NCBI RefSeq assembly: GCF_023660105.1
Contig: NZ_JAMHGA010000001.1
Span: forward strand, 1 to 64,000
Source of the DNA: Desulfovibrio aminophilus
GTDB lineage: Bacteria; Desulfobacterota; Desulfovibrionia; Desulfovibrionales; Desulfovibrionaceae
Reading direction: 5' to 3'
DNA: 64,000 nucleotides
The position numbers were made by a program, and so were the translations under genes. The number at the start of each line of letters is the position of its first letter. Within the stretch, counting starts at the first letter, position 1. The notes below the pieces were generated by a model. The model was not told the origin of the DNA. It saw only the letters and a program-made list of their open reading frames with translations, and did no database searches. Of this stretch, positions 35,699 to 43,884 are shown piece after piece.

Positions 35699-36769
35699 GT
35701 GACAAGCGCCATAGCCATCATCCTGGTCCTGAGCGGTCTCATCTTCTTCCATGAACTCGGCCACTTCCTGATGGCCCGCGTCCTGGGCATCGGGGTCAAG
35801 GCCTTTTCCCTGGGCTTCGGCCCGCGCCTCCTGGGCCGCAGGGTGGGCCTCACGGACTACCGCCTCTCGGCCGTGCCCCTGGGCGGCTATGTGAACCTGG
35901 CCGGGGAGAACCCGGACAGCGACGAGGGCGACCAGGAATTTCCCCGGGAAAAGATGTTCAATCTCCGGCCCGCCTGGCAGCGCATGCTCGTGGTGGCCGC
36001 CGGACCCGTGTTCAATTTCTTCCTGGCCTGGCTCATCTACTGGGGCCTGCTCTTCTCCTACGGGCAGGCCGCGCTCACCCCGGTGGTCGGGGACGTGCTG
36101 CCCGACAGCCCGGCGGCCGTCGCGGGCATCCAGGCCGGGGACACGATCCTGGAGGTGGACGGCCGCAAGGTGGCCACCTGGAACGACCTGACCATGACCA
36201 TCCAGACCGGCGGCTACCGCTCCATGCCCCTGGTCCTGAGCCGGGGCGGAAAGGAGTTCTCCGTGTCCGTGGAGCCCGCCAGCCGCGACCTGGAGGCGGA
36301 CGGCCGCTCGGTCAAGGTGCCCATGATCGGCATCCGGGCCTCGGGCGAGACCATGGTCCTCGTGCCGCCCCAGAATCTCTGGCGCAGCGCCCTGGGCGCG
36401 GGCCGGGAGACCTGGGAGAAGACCGGCCTCATCGTGCGCGGCATCGCCAAGATGGTGCGCGGCGAAATTTCGGTCAAGGAGGTGGGCGGCCCGATCCTCA
36501 TCGCCCAGGAGGTGGGACGTCAGGCCCGCTCCGGCCTGGCCGAGGTGTTGGCCCTCACGGCCTTCATCAGCCTGAACCTGGGCCTGCTCAACCTGCTGCC
36601 CGTGCCCGTGCTGGACGGCGGCCACATCGTCTTCTTCGGCTACGAGGCCGTGTTCCGGCGGCCGGTGAGCGAGCGCCTGCGCCTGATGGCCACGCGCGTC
36701 GGCATCGCCTTCCTCTTCCTGCTCATGGGACTGGCCCTGTTCAATGACATCTCCCGGCTCCTGGTCTGA
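35699..36769 (+). CDS. rseP: Site-2 intramembrane zinc protease RseP
   Basis: A 356-residue RIP metalloprotease. Zinc motif HELGH in the first membrane helix (about 18-22), the second-site LNLLPVPVLDGGH in helix three, and one PDZ domain (about 115-190, with DSPAAVAGIQAGDTILEVDG). E. coli RseP has two PDZ domains; one is seen here. It would cleave membrane anti-sigma or signal proteins. GTG start with GAGGAA upstream. tsaB overlaps its end by 26 bp. Confidence 0.95.
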   Translation: MTSAIAIILVLSGLIFFHELGHFLMARVLGIGVKAFSLGFGPRLLGRRVGLTDYRLSAVPLGGYVNLAGENPDSDEGDQEFPREKMFNLRPAWQRMLVVAAGPVFNFFLAWLIYWGLLFSYGQAALTPVVGDVLPDSPAAVAGIQAGDTILEVDGRKVATWNDLTMTIQTGGYRSMPLVLSRGGKEFSVSVEPASRDLEADGRSVKVPMIGIRASGETMVLVPPQNLWRSALGAGRETWEKTGLIVRGIAKMVRGEISVKEVGGPILIAQEVGRQARSGLAEVLALTAFISLNLGLLNLLPVPVLDGGHIVFFGYEAVFRRPVSERLRLMATRVGIAFLFLLMGLALFNDISRLLV

Positions 36770-37547
36770 CGAGGCCCCCCTGCTCCTGGTCCTCGACGGC
36801 TCCGGGGACCGCCTGCGCCTCCTCCTGGCCCGGGAGGACGGCGAGGGTCCCTCCCTGCTCTGCGCCCAGACCTGGGCAGTGGCCGGACAGTCGGCCCGCT
36901 TCCTGGCCCCGGCCCTGGAGCACGCCCTGGCGCTCTTCGGCCGCCGCGCCTCCGACATCCGCCGCATCGCCTGCCTGCGCGGGCCAGGCGGGTTCACCGG
37001 CATCCGCCTGGTCCTGGCCCTGGCCGAGGGCCTGGCCGCCGCCACCGGAGCCCTGCGCGCGGGCCTGGACGTCCTGCCCCTGCTGGCCGTCGGTCCGGCG
37101 GACCTCGGCCCCGGCAGCGTCCTGCCCCTGACCTGGTCGCGCAAGGGCCAGGTCTACGCCCAGGCCTTTTCCGCCCCCGGCCCGGCGCCCCTCACCGAGC
37201 CGGCGGCCCTGCCACTGGAGGCGGTCCTGGACCTCTGCGGCCGCCTGCCCGCCCCCCTGACCCTGCTGGGCAACGGCCTGCAACGCAACCTGTCGTTTTT
37301 CCGGGAACATCTCGCGGACCGGACCGACGTGCGCCTCCTGGGCCCGGACTGGGACCAGCCGGGCGCGGAGACCCTGCTGCGCACCGCCGCCCGCGCCGAA
37401 TACGCCGACCGCCCGGTGCGGCCGCTCTACCTGCGGGCCTCGGACGCCGAGGACAACCTGCCGGAATTCGCCCGCGCCCGGGGCCTGGACCCGGACGAGG
37501 CCCGGGGGCTGCTCCAGCCGTGCACGAGCCTCAAGACCACGTCCTGA
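36744..37547 (+). CDS. tsaB: TsaB-type tRNA threonylcarbamoyladenosine protein
   Basis: A 267-residue member of the TsaB/YeaZ family, partner of TsaD in t6A37 tRNA modification. The core motif CLRGPGGFTGIRLVLALAEGLA with the preceding DIRRIA is diagnostic; the ASKHA start LLLVLDGSGDRLRLLL lacks the usual DTS and shows DGS. The C-terminal half is divergent. Translation starts inside the end of rseP. Last gene of the cluster. Confidence 0.85.
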   Translation: MTSPGSWSDEAPLLLVLDGSGDRLRLLLAREDGEGPSLLCAQTWAVAGQSARFLAPALEHALALFGRRASDIRRIACLRGPGGFTGIRLVLALAEGLAAATGALRAGLDVLPLLAVGPADLGPGSVLPLTWSRKGQVYAQAFSAPGPAPLTEPAALPLEAVLDLCGRLPAPLTLLGNGLQRNLSFFREHLADRTDVRLLGPDWDQPGAETLLRTAARAEYADRPVRPLYLRASDAEDNLPEFARARGLDPDEARGLLQPCTSLKTTS

Positions 37548-37576
37548 AGCCCGGCCCGATCCACGGCCGAGGCCCT

Positions 37577-37604
37577 CGCCGCCCTCATGGGCGGCGCTTT
37601 TTTT
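37577..37604 (+). terminator. Terminator of the uppS/cdsA-tsaB cluster
   Basis: A short C/G stem (37577-37584 with 37589-37596), TCAT loop and a seven-T run (37598-37604), between tsaB (+) and dnaA (-). Confidence 0.88.
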
Positions 37605-37619
37605 CGTCCGGGAAAGGAA

Positions 37620-38969
37620 TCAGGCGGTGATGCGGTCCAGGGTCGCGGCCATCTGGCGGCCCATGGGGGTCTGCAGGGATATCTCGCGCTCCAGGTTGGT
37701 GATGCCCTTGAGCACGGTGGAATGCTTGCGGCCGAGGCGCTCGCCGATGGCCGAGAGGGACAGGCTGGTGTGCTTGCGGGCCAGGTAGAAGGCCGCGTTG
37801 CGGGCCGCGACCACGGCCTGCTTGCGGCTCCTGGAGGCCAGCTGCTCCGGGGTCAGGGCGAATCTCGCGCAGATGAATTCCAGGATGCGCTCGAAATCCG
37901 GCCGGGCGTCGGCGACCGCGTAGTTGCGCAGCACGTCCCAGGCCAGGTCCAGGGTCACGGCCTGGTTCAGGAGCCGGGCCTTGAGCACGAGGTTGCGCAG
38001 GCAGCTCTCCAGCTGGCGGATGTCCGAGGTCACGCGTTCGGCCAGCAGCTCGGACACGGACTCGGGCACCGCGATCTGCAGGGTCTTGGCCTTGCGCTCC
38101 ACGATGCGCCGCCGCGTCTCGAAATCCGGCTTCTCGATGTTCGCCAGGAACCCGGAGCAGAACTGGGAGACCAGGCTCGAATCGAGCCCGGCCAGTTCGA
38201 GCGGCAAAAAGGAGCTCGTGCAGACCACCTTGCAGCCCCGGGCCTGGAGGGCCTTGAGCGTGCAGAGCAGCTCGTCCTGCATCTTCTCCTTGCCCTGGAA
38301 GAAGTGCACGTCCTCCAGCAGGAGCACGTCCGCGGCCTCGCGGAACTCGGCCTTGAAGCGCGTCACCTCGCGGGCCTTGATGGCCAGGACCAGGCGGGTG
38401 GCGAACTCCTCGGCGGTCAGGCAGGCGATGTGCGGGGCTCGGCGGTTGCTCTGCGCCGAAAGGGCCTGGCCGATGCCGTGCAGGAGGTGGGTCTTGCCCA
38501 GGCCCGGCCCGGCGCCGAGGAAAAGGTTGTCCGAGGTCAGCGTGCCCCGGCACAGGCTGGAGGCGGCGGCCCAGGCCAGCTCGTTGCTGGGGCCGACCAC
38601 GAAGTCGTCCAGGGTGAAGCGCCACTTGTGCTGGGGCAGGGGCCGGGGCGTGTGCACGATGGGCAGGCCCAGTTGGCTCGGGGCCGGGGCCGGAAGCTCC
38701 GCCTCCGGCTTGGCGGCGGGCTGGGCCGGAGCCCGGCGCACCTCCACCCGGATTTCGGGACGGGAACCCAGGATCTGGGCCGCGCAGTCCGACACCGCGT
38801 CGAGCAGGCGGTCACGCACCCAGGCGGCCACGAAATCGTTGGGGGCCAAGAGCCGCAGCACGCCGTCGGACACTTCCCCGTCCAGGGGCTTGATCCAGAC
38901 GGTAAACATTCTGGAACTCAGGTTTTTTTCCAGAGCGGCGTAGATATGATTCCAGGCGTCAGCGACCAT
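37620..38969 (-). CDS. dnaA: DnaA-family replication initiator, atypical
   Basis: A 449-residue DnaA with full domain order: domain I (1-80), Pro/Ala linker (81-105), AAA+ domain III (110-340) and DNA-binding domain IV (355-449). Walker A is LGAGPGLGKTH (151-161), Walker B LLLED (216-220), sensor 2 Arg318. In box VII, aligned to E. coli RLKSRF, the sequence reads SLVSQF (265-270), so the arginines equal to Arg281 and Arg285 are Ser265 and Gln269. In domain IV the signature GGRDHTTV is LGRKHSTV (412-419), with Lys for the base-contacting Asp433. No dnaN or gyrB follows. Desulfovibrio genomes can carry two dnaA genes; this may be the second. Start at 38969; an earlier ATG at 39005 is possible. 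Confidence 0.88.
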   Translation of the reverse strand: MVADAWNHIYAALEKNLSSRMFTVWIKPLDGEVSDGVLRLLAPNDFVAAWVRDRLLDAVSDCAAQILGSRPEIRVEVRRAPAQPAAKPEAELPAPAPSQLGLPIVHTPRPLPQHKWRFTLDDFVVGPSNELAWAAASSLCRGTLTSDNLFLGAGPGLGKTHLLHGIGQALSAQSNRRAPHIACLTAEEFATRLVLAIKAREVTRFKAEFREAADVLLLEDVHFFQGKEKMQDELLCTLKALQARGCKVVCTSSFLPLELAGLDSSLVSQFCSGFLANIEKPDFETRRRIVERKAKTLQIAVPESVSELLAERVTSDIRQLESCLRNLVLKARLLNQAVTLDLAWDVLRNYAVADARPDFERILEFICARFALTPEQLASRSRKQAVVAARNAAFYLARKHTSLSLSAIGERLGRKHSTVLKGITNLEREISLQTPMGRQMAATLDRITA

Positions 38970-39166
38970 GTTCCGCGTTGTATGTGATCGGTCGGAAGCC
39001 AACAACGCGGATAAACGGCCGGGGCCGTCGCTTTCCCTTTCTCTTCTCTACAGCATAACTCATTGTTTTAAAACAAATTTATCCTATCCCTCGGTTCCAG
39101 CCGTCACACACTCTCCCCAATAAGCAACGGTCCGGTCACAAGGGCTTTGCCGCCTGCAACAGTTTT

Positions 39167-39198
39167 TTTTCAACAATCAGTTGACAACGTTTTCAACA
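39167..39198. repeat. Two TTTTCAACA motifs, candidate DnaA boxes
   Basis: Identical 9-mers at 39167-39175 and 39190-39198 lie 23 bp apart (two helical turns), on the same face, within the AT-rich region upstream of dnaA. They match seven of nine bases of the classical DnaA box. The local DnaA has an altered recognition helix, so a modified box would be coherent. Confidence 0.4.
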
Positions 39199-39357
39199 TA
39201 TTATTTTTATTTTTTCGGCTAAAATCGGACCTATTCATTCTTTTTTACGCCGCCCAGGTCCAAACGGTTTACAAATAGATTGCGGAAAATACTCGAAAGC
39301 GTCTTGGCTTTTTCATTTAATACATTGAAATATAATAAATTTATTTGAACGAGAGAA

Positions 39358-39450
39358 GTGCTCCCCTCCGAAGGCCAATCCCCAAGCAGCACGCCCGCTG
39401 GTGGCGGAGCCTTGGCCGGGCTCCATTCCCGAACTGCGGGTTAGGAACAC
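39358..39450 (-). ncRNA. Candidate structured RNA, possibly 6S-like
   Basis: On the minus strand this ~93-nt stretch can fold as a long imperfect rod: outer stem GTGTTCC (39450-39444) with GGGAGCAC (39365-39358), inner stem CCCGC (39440-39436) with GCGGG (39398-39394), and terminal hairpin GGAGCC (39424-39419) with GGCTCC (39411-39406). It sits alone between the thyX terminator and the dnaA upstream region, and is GC-rich inside AT-rich flanks. A rod with a central open region recalls 6S RNA, but no decisive sequence signature is recognised and it is short for that family. A TTGTTT/TGATAG promoter-like pair lies just upstream. Confidence 0.35.
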
Positions 39451-39483
39451 ATCTATCACATTCGAATACAACAAAAAACAAAT

Positions 39484-39530
39484 AAAAAGGCCGGCCCGCA
39501 CCGCGTTCTCGACGGATGCAGGCCGGCCTT
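39484..39530 (-). terminator. Terminator of thyX
   Basis: A 10-bp perfect stem AAGGCCGGCC (39521-39530 with 39487-39496, minus-strand reading) with a long loop, then TTTTTATT on the minus strand. It lies 34 bp after the thyX stop. Confidence 0.82.
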
Positions 39531-39563
39531 GGTTCCGAGCTGAAAAATCGGGATTACCGGCGA

Positions 39564-40298
39564 CTACGCCCCGTTATCCCGGAGGGGATACCGCCCGCAC
39601 GTGAAGCGGGCCGATTCCGGGCAGTAGCCCAGGCGTTCGCAGCGCGCACCGGCAGTGGCGAACAGGGCGGGCAGGCGGTCCCGGCAAATGGCCAGCATGG
39701 CCTGGGCCATGTCGCGGATCTCCCACTGGGCGCGGGAGCAGCAGCGCAGGCTGAAGAAATGCAGCAGGGCCCGGCAGTTCATGGTCACCACGATCTTGGT
39801 CTCGGCCGCCTGGGGCAGGACGAAGCGGGCGTCCTCGTTGGCCTTCGCGCCCCGGCCGTTGGCCGCCAGGATTCCCTTGAGCTCGCGGTAGGCGCCTGAA
39901 ATCTCGGCCATGAGCGCCTCGAAGCGCTCCCGGGCCTCGGGGATGCGGGCGATGGCCGGGGGCAGGATGTAGTCCATGTCCGACTCGTCCACGTAGCGCT
40001 GGCTCTGCTGGGAGTAGGAGGCGATCCGGTGGCGCACCAACTGGTGCGAACAGGCCCGCGAGATGCCCTCCACCGCGAAGCTGAAGCTGACGTGCTCCAC
40101 CGGGCTGTCGTGCCCGGACTCCAGCACGGACTGGACGAAGTCGGCCTGCTTCTCCCGCTCGATCTCGCCGGAGAGCAGCCGGGGCCACATGTCGGCCACG
40201 AACCCGGCGTGGTAGCACTGGCGGAACGCGGCGTAGATCAGGGACAACGGCTCGGGGGTCATGGCCAACAGCTCGACCCGGAGCTTCTTCTGCGGCAT
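39564..40298 (-). CDS. thyX: Flavin-dependent thymidylate synthase
   Basis: A 244-residue ThyX that makes dTMP from dUMP using methylene-tetrahydrofolate and FAD. The ThyX motif RHRxxSxxxxSxRY is exact (RHRIASYSQQSQRY), preceded by HVSFSFAVEGISRACSHQLV; the C-terminal NCRALLHFFSLRCC is the substrate-binding segment. Length is normal. No thyA is in the window. Terminates at a strong hairpin; 72 bp after the P-loop-like gene. Confidence 0.96.
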   Translation of the reverse strand: MPQKKLRVELLAMTPEPLSLIYAAFRQCYHAGFVADMWPRLLSGEIEREKQADFVQSVLESGHDSPVEHVSFSFAVEGISRACSHQLVRHRIASYSQQSQRYVDESDMDYILPPAIARIPEARERFEALMAEISGAYRELKGILAANGRGAKANEDARFVLPQAAETKIVVTMNCRALLHFFSLRCCSRAQWEIRDMAQAMLAICRDRLPALFATAGARCERLGYCPESARFTCGRYPLRDNGA

Positions 40299-40370
40299 GG
40301 GGGCTCCCTTGGCTTGCGGTCTTCGGCGGGTGTACCCAAAACCCCGTCCCGGGGCAAGGCGGCCGCCCGG

Positions 40371-40877
40371 CTACAGGCTGAGCTTCTCCAGGAGGTCCCG
40401 GACCTGCTCTTCGGCCGGGCGAAAGCCCTGGAGCAGGAAGTGCAGCGCGCCCATGAACACCGGCTCGGCGGCGAAGAAGCGCTCGGCCGCCAACGCGCGC
40501 AGGCGTTCCGCGTCCTCGCCCGGATGGGCCTGGGCCAGGCGCTCGGCCACGGCTGGAACCCCGCTCATGAGATAGAAGACCGTGCCCTGGGAGCGCACCC
40601 GCTCCGGGCCGCCCTCCCGCAGGATGTCGGCGTCGTCCAGGGCCACCACGGCCCGGTCCCGTCCGGCGGCCTCCCATTCCTTATAAGAGCGGAAGGGAAT
40701 TCCCAGCCGCTCCGCCGCCAGACGTCCCAGATCGCCGCGTCCCGATCCGGCGACTCCGGCCAGGAACACGGCTCCTCCGGAAGGATGGGGGCGGTCCGCC
40801 ACGGGGCCATGTGTGCGGGTCTTGTCGGCCTCGGCCACGTCCACTTTCCTCTGAATGAAGCGCTTGGGCGTGTTCAT
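40371..40877 (-). CDS. Degenerate P-loop (shikimate-kinase-like) protein
   Basis: A 168-residue protein with a kinase-like layout: AVFLAGVAGSGRGDLGRLAAERLGIPF (33-59, here in two parts: AGVAGSGRGD and LGRLAAERLGIPF) recalls the shikimate/gluconate kinase P-loop GxxGxGK[S/T], but Lys is Arg and Ser/Thr is Gly-Asp. VVALDDADIL and GTVFYLMSGVPAVAERL correspond to the later strands of such kinases. Catalysis is doubtful; a regulatory or binding role is possible. The start at 40877 follows AGGGAA. Function unknown. Confidence 0.7.
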   Translation of the reverse strand: MNTPKRFIQRKVDVAEADKTRTHGPVADRPHPSGGAVFLAGVAGSGRGDLGRLAAERLGIPFRSYKEWEAAGRDRAVVALDDADILREGGPERVRSQGTVFYLMSGVPAVAERLAQAHPGEDAERLRALAAERFFAAEPVFMGALHFLLQGFRPAEEQVRDLLEKLSL

Positions 40878-40976
40878 GCGGTTCCCTGTAGCGCGCGGCC
40901 GGGCCCTGGGCAAGGGCGGAAGCTTTCCGCCCTTTCCCACGGCTCCCGGCGCGGCATTTTTTTTCATTCAGATTCC

Positions 40977-41003
40977 TAAAGTTTTCTCGGGACAGGCCGA
41001 TCA
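40977..41003 (+). promoter_or_regulatory. Sigma-28 (FliA) promoter of flagellin
   Basis: TAAA, 15 bases, GCCGATCA. This matches the sigma-28 consensus TAAA-N15-GCCGATAA at 11 of 12 fixed positions. The flagellin ATG lies about 95 bp downstream, leaving a long untranslated leader. Confidence 0.92.
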
Positions 41004-41097
41004 GGTAGGCGACACCAGCGGAGAACAGGTGAGGGCGTGGTGCCCGGCCACCGATCCGCACAGGCATGGAAGCCGAAAAACATTCAAGGAGGAAATC

Positions 41098-41994
41098 ATG
41101 TCCCTGGTCATCAACCACAACCTGATGGCGATGAACGCGAGCCGTAACCTGTCGACCTCTTACAGCGCCCTCGCTGTGTCCACCCGCCGCCTGTCGTCCG
41201 GCCTCCGGGTCGGCACGGCGGCCGACGACGCCGCCGGCTTGGCCGTCCGCGAACTCATGCGCGCGGACATCAAGTCGCTGCAGCAGGGCATCCGTAACGC
41301 CAACGACGGCATCTCGCTCATCCAGACGGCTGACGGCGCGCTCCAGATCATCGACGAGAAGCTGATCCGAATGAAGGAACTGGCCACCCAGGCGGCCACC
41401 GGTACCTACAACTCGGACCAGCGCCTCATCATTGACTCGGAGTACCAGGCCATGGCGTCGGAAATCACCCGAATCGCCAACGCCACGGACTTCAACGGCA
41501 TCTATCTGCTCAACGGCAACCTGTCGGGTGAGAACTCCGCCCACAGCGGAGCCGGACTGGCTTCCACCGGCCCGCTGAAGGTCCACTTCGGTACGGCCAA
41601 CGACTGCTCCGAGGACTACTACTACATCTCCATCGGAACGGCCACGGCGTCCGCCCTGGGCCTCGGCCACGCCACCGGCGCCGCCAACGGCAAGACCATC
41701 TCCACCCAGGCCCTGGCTCAGCGCTCCCTGGAAGCCCTGCAGGACGCCATCGTGTCCAAGGACAAGATCCGCGCCAACCTGGGCGCCCTCCAGAACCGGC
41801 TGGAGAACACCGTGAGCAACCTGGAGATTCAGGCCGAGAACATCCAGGCCGCCGAATCCCAGATCTCCGACGTGGACGTGGCCACGGAAATGACGGAGTT
41901 CACCCGTCAGCAGATCCTGACCCAGGCCGCCGTGTCCATGCTGTCGCAGGCCAACTCGCTGCCGCGTATGGCCCTCAGCCTCATCGGCGGCTAA
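41098..41994 (+). CDS. fliC: Flagellin
   Basis: A 298-residue short flagellin forming the filament. The N-terminal D0/D1 region (SLVINHNLMAMNASRNL, LSSGLRVGTAADDAAGLAV) and C-terminal region (NLEIQAENIQAAESQISDVDVATEMTEFTRQQIL, read in two parts around ESQISDVD, ending PRMALSLIGG) are well conserved; the central variable domain is only about 60 residues. Exported by the flagellar type III system after FliS binding. AAGGAGGA precedes the ATG. Own sigma-28 promoter and terminator, so it is monocistronic and highly expressed. Confidence 0.96.
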   Translation: MSLVINHNLMAMNASRNLSTSYSALAVSTRRLSSGLRVGTAADDAAGLAVRELMRADIKSLQQGIRNANDGISLIQTADGALQIIDEKLIRMKELATQAATGTYNSDQRLIIDSEYQAMASEITRIANATDFNGIYLLNGNLSGENSAHSGAGLASTGPLKVHFGTANDCSEDYYYISIGTATASALGLGHATGAANGKTISTQALAQRSLEALQDAIVSKDKIRANLGALQNRLENTVSNLEIQAENIQAAESQISDVDVATEMTEFTRQQILTQAAVSMLSQANSLPRMALSLIGG

Positions 41995-42029
41995 CGCGCC
42001 ACGGGCGGCTGAGCAATGAACCTCTAACG

Positions 42030-42066
42030 GAAAGCCGGGCCGCCGAGCGGTCCGGCTTTCCTGTTT
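42030..42066 (+). terminator. Terminator of flagellin
   Basis: Arms GAAAGCCGG (42030-42038) and CCGGCTTTC (42052-42060) pair perfectly around a GC-rich inner hairpin. A short T-rich stretch follows and overlaps the start of the fliD promoter region. Confidence 0.75.
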
Positions 42067-42068
42067 GA

Positions 42069-42084
42069 TGGCACCGGCCTTGCA
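42069..42084 (+). promoter_or_regulatory. Sigma-54 promoter of fliD
   Basis: TGGCAC-CGGCC-TTGCA is a perfect -24/-12 sigma-54 element. It lies about 52 bp upstream of the fliD ATG, right after the flagellin terminator. It makes the FleQ-like activator at 1233-2261 a possible regulator. Confidence 0.92.
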
Positions 42085-42135
42085 TTGTCCCCGGTGCGGA
42101 GCAGACCCGGAATTTTTTTCCTCGAGGGAATCAGC

Positions 42136-43851
42136 ATGGCCGACACCTCTTCCATCACGTCAAGCTATACGTCCGGCAACGTCCACTTCACCGGGCTGGG
42201 CAACGGCACGGACTTCGACACGCTCATCGACGGGCTGGTGAAGGCCGAAAGCGCGCACCTGACCCAACTCCAGACCTGGCGGGCCACCTGGGAAAAGAAG
42301 AACACGGCCTTCCAGGAGCTGAACACCTCCATGCTCGCGCTCAAGACCGCGCTGGAGAAGATGGACACCATGAACGAATTCCTGACCAAGACCGCCACCA
42401 GCACCAACTCCACCGTGCTCACGGCCACCGCCGACAGCGGGGCCGAGGAAGGAACTCACAAGGTCGAAGTCAACCAGCTGGCCCAGAACAAGATCATGGC
42501 CACCGCCACCGGCTACAGCGCCGGCAGTTCGGTGATCAACTCCTCCGGCGGCGACCAGATCCTCCAATACGTCTACAAGGGAACCACCTACAATCTCACC
42601 GTGCCCACCGGCACCACCCTGGAGGGACTGGCCAATCTCATCAACAACCAGCCCGCCAACCCCGGAGTCAAGGCCGCGGTCATCTCCGACGGCTCCAATT
42701 ACTATCTCCAGTTCCGGGGCATGGACCTGGGCGCGAACGCCACCCTGACCATCGGCGCTGGCACCACGCTCACGGGCTTCAACGCCGCCGATTGGAACAC
42801 GACCCAGGTGAACCAGAACTCCCAGGTCAAGGTGGACGGCTGGCCTCCTTCCGGCTGGATCAGCAACGCCAGCAACACCGTGAGCAACATCATCCCGGGC
42901 CTGACCCTGAACCTCAAGGACTCGGCCCCCGGCTCCACGGTCACGCTGACCATCGGCACGGACCTGGAGGCGGTGAAGGAGAATGTCCGCACCTTCGTGA
43001 CCCAGATGAACACCGTCCGCGCCAAGATCAAGGAGATCACCAAGTACGACGAGCAGAACAAGAAGGGCTCCCTGCTCACCGGCAACTACGGAGTGGACAT
43101 CATCTCCCAGAACCTGAAGAACATCGTCGCCGACAAGGGTGTCGGCTTCATCTCCTACAACACCATGGGGCTGACCGAGGATACCTACGTCTCCCTGGGC
43201 CAGCTCGGCATCACCACCGACGCCCAGACCGGCTCGGCCACCATCGGCCTGCTTCTCCTGGACGAGGAGAAGCTGGACGAGGTGTTGAAGAACGACCCCA
43301 CCGCCGTGGCCAAGCTCTTTTCCGCCGACTATCTGGGCGAGAGCAAGTCCCCGGCCTTCACCTACGAATCGCTGGTCAAGGGCACCACCCAGGCCGGAGA
43401 GTACCAGCTCTCGGTCAAGGTCAAGGCCGACGGCACGGGCATCGAGAGCGCCACCATCAATGGCCGCGCGGCGAAGATAACCGGCTCCTGGGGCATCACC
43501 GGCGCGGCCGCGACCCCGGAGTCAGGCTTGGCCATCCGCCTGGACGCGCGGACCGCCGGGGCCACCTACGACGGCGTGGTCACGGTGAAACTCGGCAAGA
43601 CCGGCGAACTCGCCAGCGAACTCGCGGACCTCACCGACAAGAGCGACGGTCCCCTGGCGATTCTGCAGAACAACTACAAGGACATCATGAAGTCGATCGA
43701 CAGCAAGATCGACTACGAAGAGACGAGATTGGATCGGTACAAGAAGACCTTGAAGAACAAGTACGCCCGGCTGGACTCCCTGCTCGGCTACTACGACAAG
43801 ATCAACTCGCAATTGACCAGCACCATCAAGAAGCTGGACAGCAGCTCATAG
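42136..43851 (+). CDS. fliD: Flagellar filament cap protein FliD
   Basis: A 571-residue filament cap (HAP2). The N-terminal motif VHFTGLGNGTDFDTLIDGLVKAE is the FliD D0 start, followed by VEVNQLAQNKIMA and a C-terminal coiled coil (IDSKIDYEETRLDRYKKTL, LDSLLGYYDKINSQL). Middle region about 110-440 forms the variable cap domains. ATG at 42136 is chosen over an upstream ATG at 42085 that would fall on the sigma-54 promoter. 33 bp before fliS. Confidence 0.94.
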   Translation: MADTSSITSSYTSGNVHFTGLGNGTDFDTLIDGLVKAESAHLTQLQTWRATWEKKNTAFQELNTSMLALKTALEKMDTMNEFLTKTATSTNSTVLTATADSGAEEGTHKVEVNQLAQNKIMATATGYSAGSSVINSSGGDQILQYVYKGTTYNLTVPTGTTLEGLANLINNQPANPGVKAAVISDGSNYYLQFRGMDLGANATLTIGAGTTLTGFNAADWNTTQVNQNSQVKVDGWPPSGWISNASNTVSNIIPGLTLNLKDSAPGSTVTLTIGTDLEAVKENVRTFVTQMNTVRAKIKEITKYDEQNKKGSLLTGNYGVDIISQNLKNIVADKGVGFISYNTMGLTEDTYVSLGQLGITTDAQTGSATIGLLLLDEEKLDEVLKNDPTAVAKLFSADYLGESKSPAFTYESLVKGTTQAGEYQLSVKVKADGTGIESATINGRAAKITGSWGITGAAATPESGLAIRLDARTAGATYDGVVTVKLGKTGELASELADLTDKSDGPLAILQNNYKDIMKSIDSKIDYEETRLDRYKKTLKNKYARLDSLLGYYDKINSQLTSTIKKLDSSS

Positions 43852-43884
43852 CCCGACCCGCTTGCCCGTGGAGGACAATCGTTC

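Larger units (their letters stand above)
38970..39563. other. AT-rich intergenic region, candidate origin-like or dnaA control region
   Basis: This 594-bp gap between thyX and dnaA has the lowest GC content in this half of the window. It contains two TTTTCAACA motifs (39167-39175, 39190-39198), each differing from the classical DnaA box TTATCCACA at two positions, the palindrome TTGTTTTAAAACAA (39063-39076), several T-runs and an AT-rich block at 39302-39350. It also holds the thyX terminator and a foldable element described separately. No coding frame in it is convincing. It may be the control region of dnaA or an origin. Confidence 0.45.

Noticed and set aside
39380-39450. tRNA or signal recognition particle RNA in the thyX-dnaA gap
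   Set aside because: The fold lacks an anticodon/T-arm pattern and the conserved SRP tetraloop segment; only a generic rod-like fold remains.
39313-39604. Small open frames (62 and 67 residues) in the thyX-dnaA gap
   Set aside because: They cross the thyX terminator or the foldable element, have no ribosome binding site and no motif.
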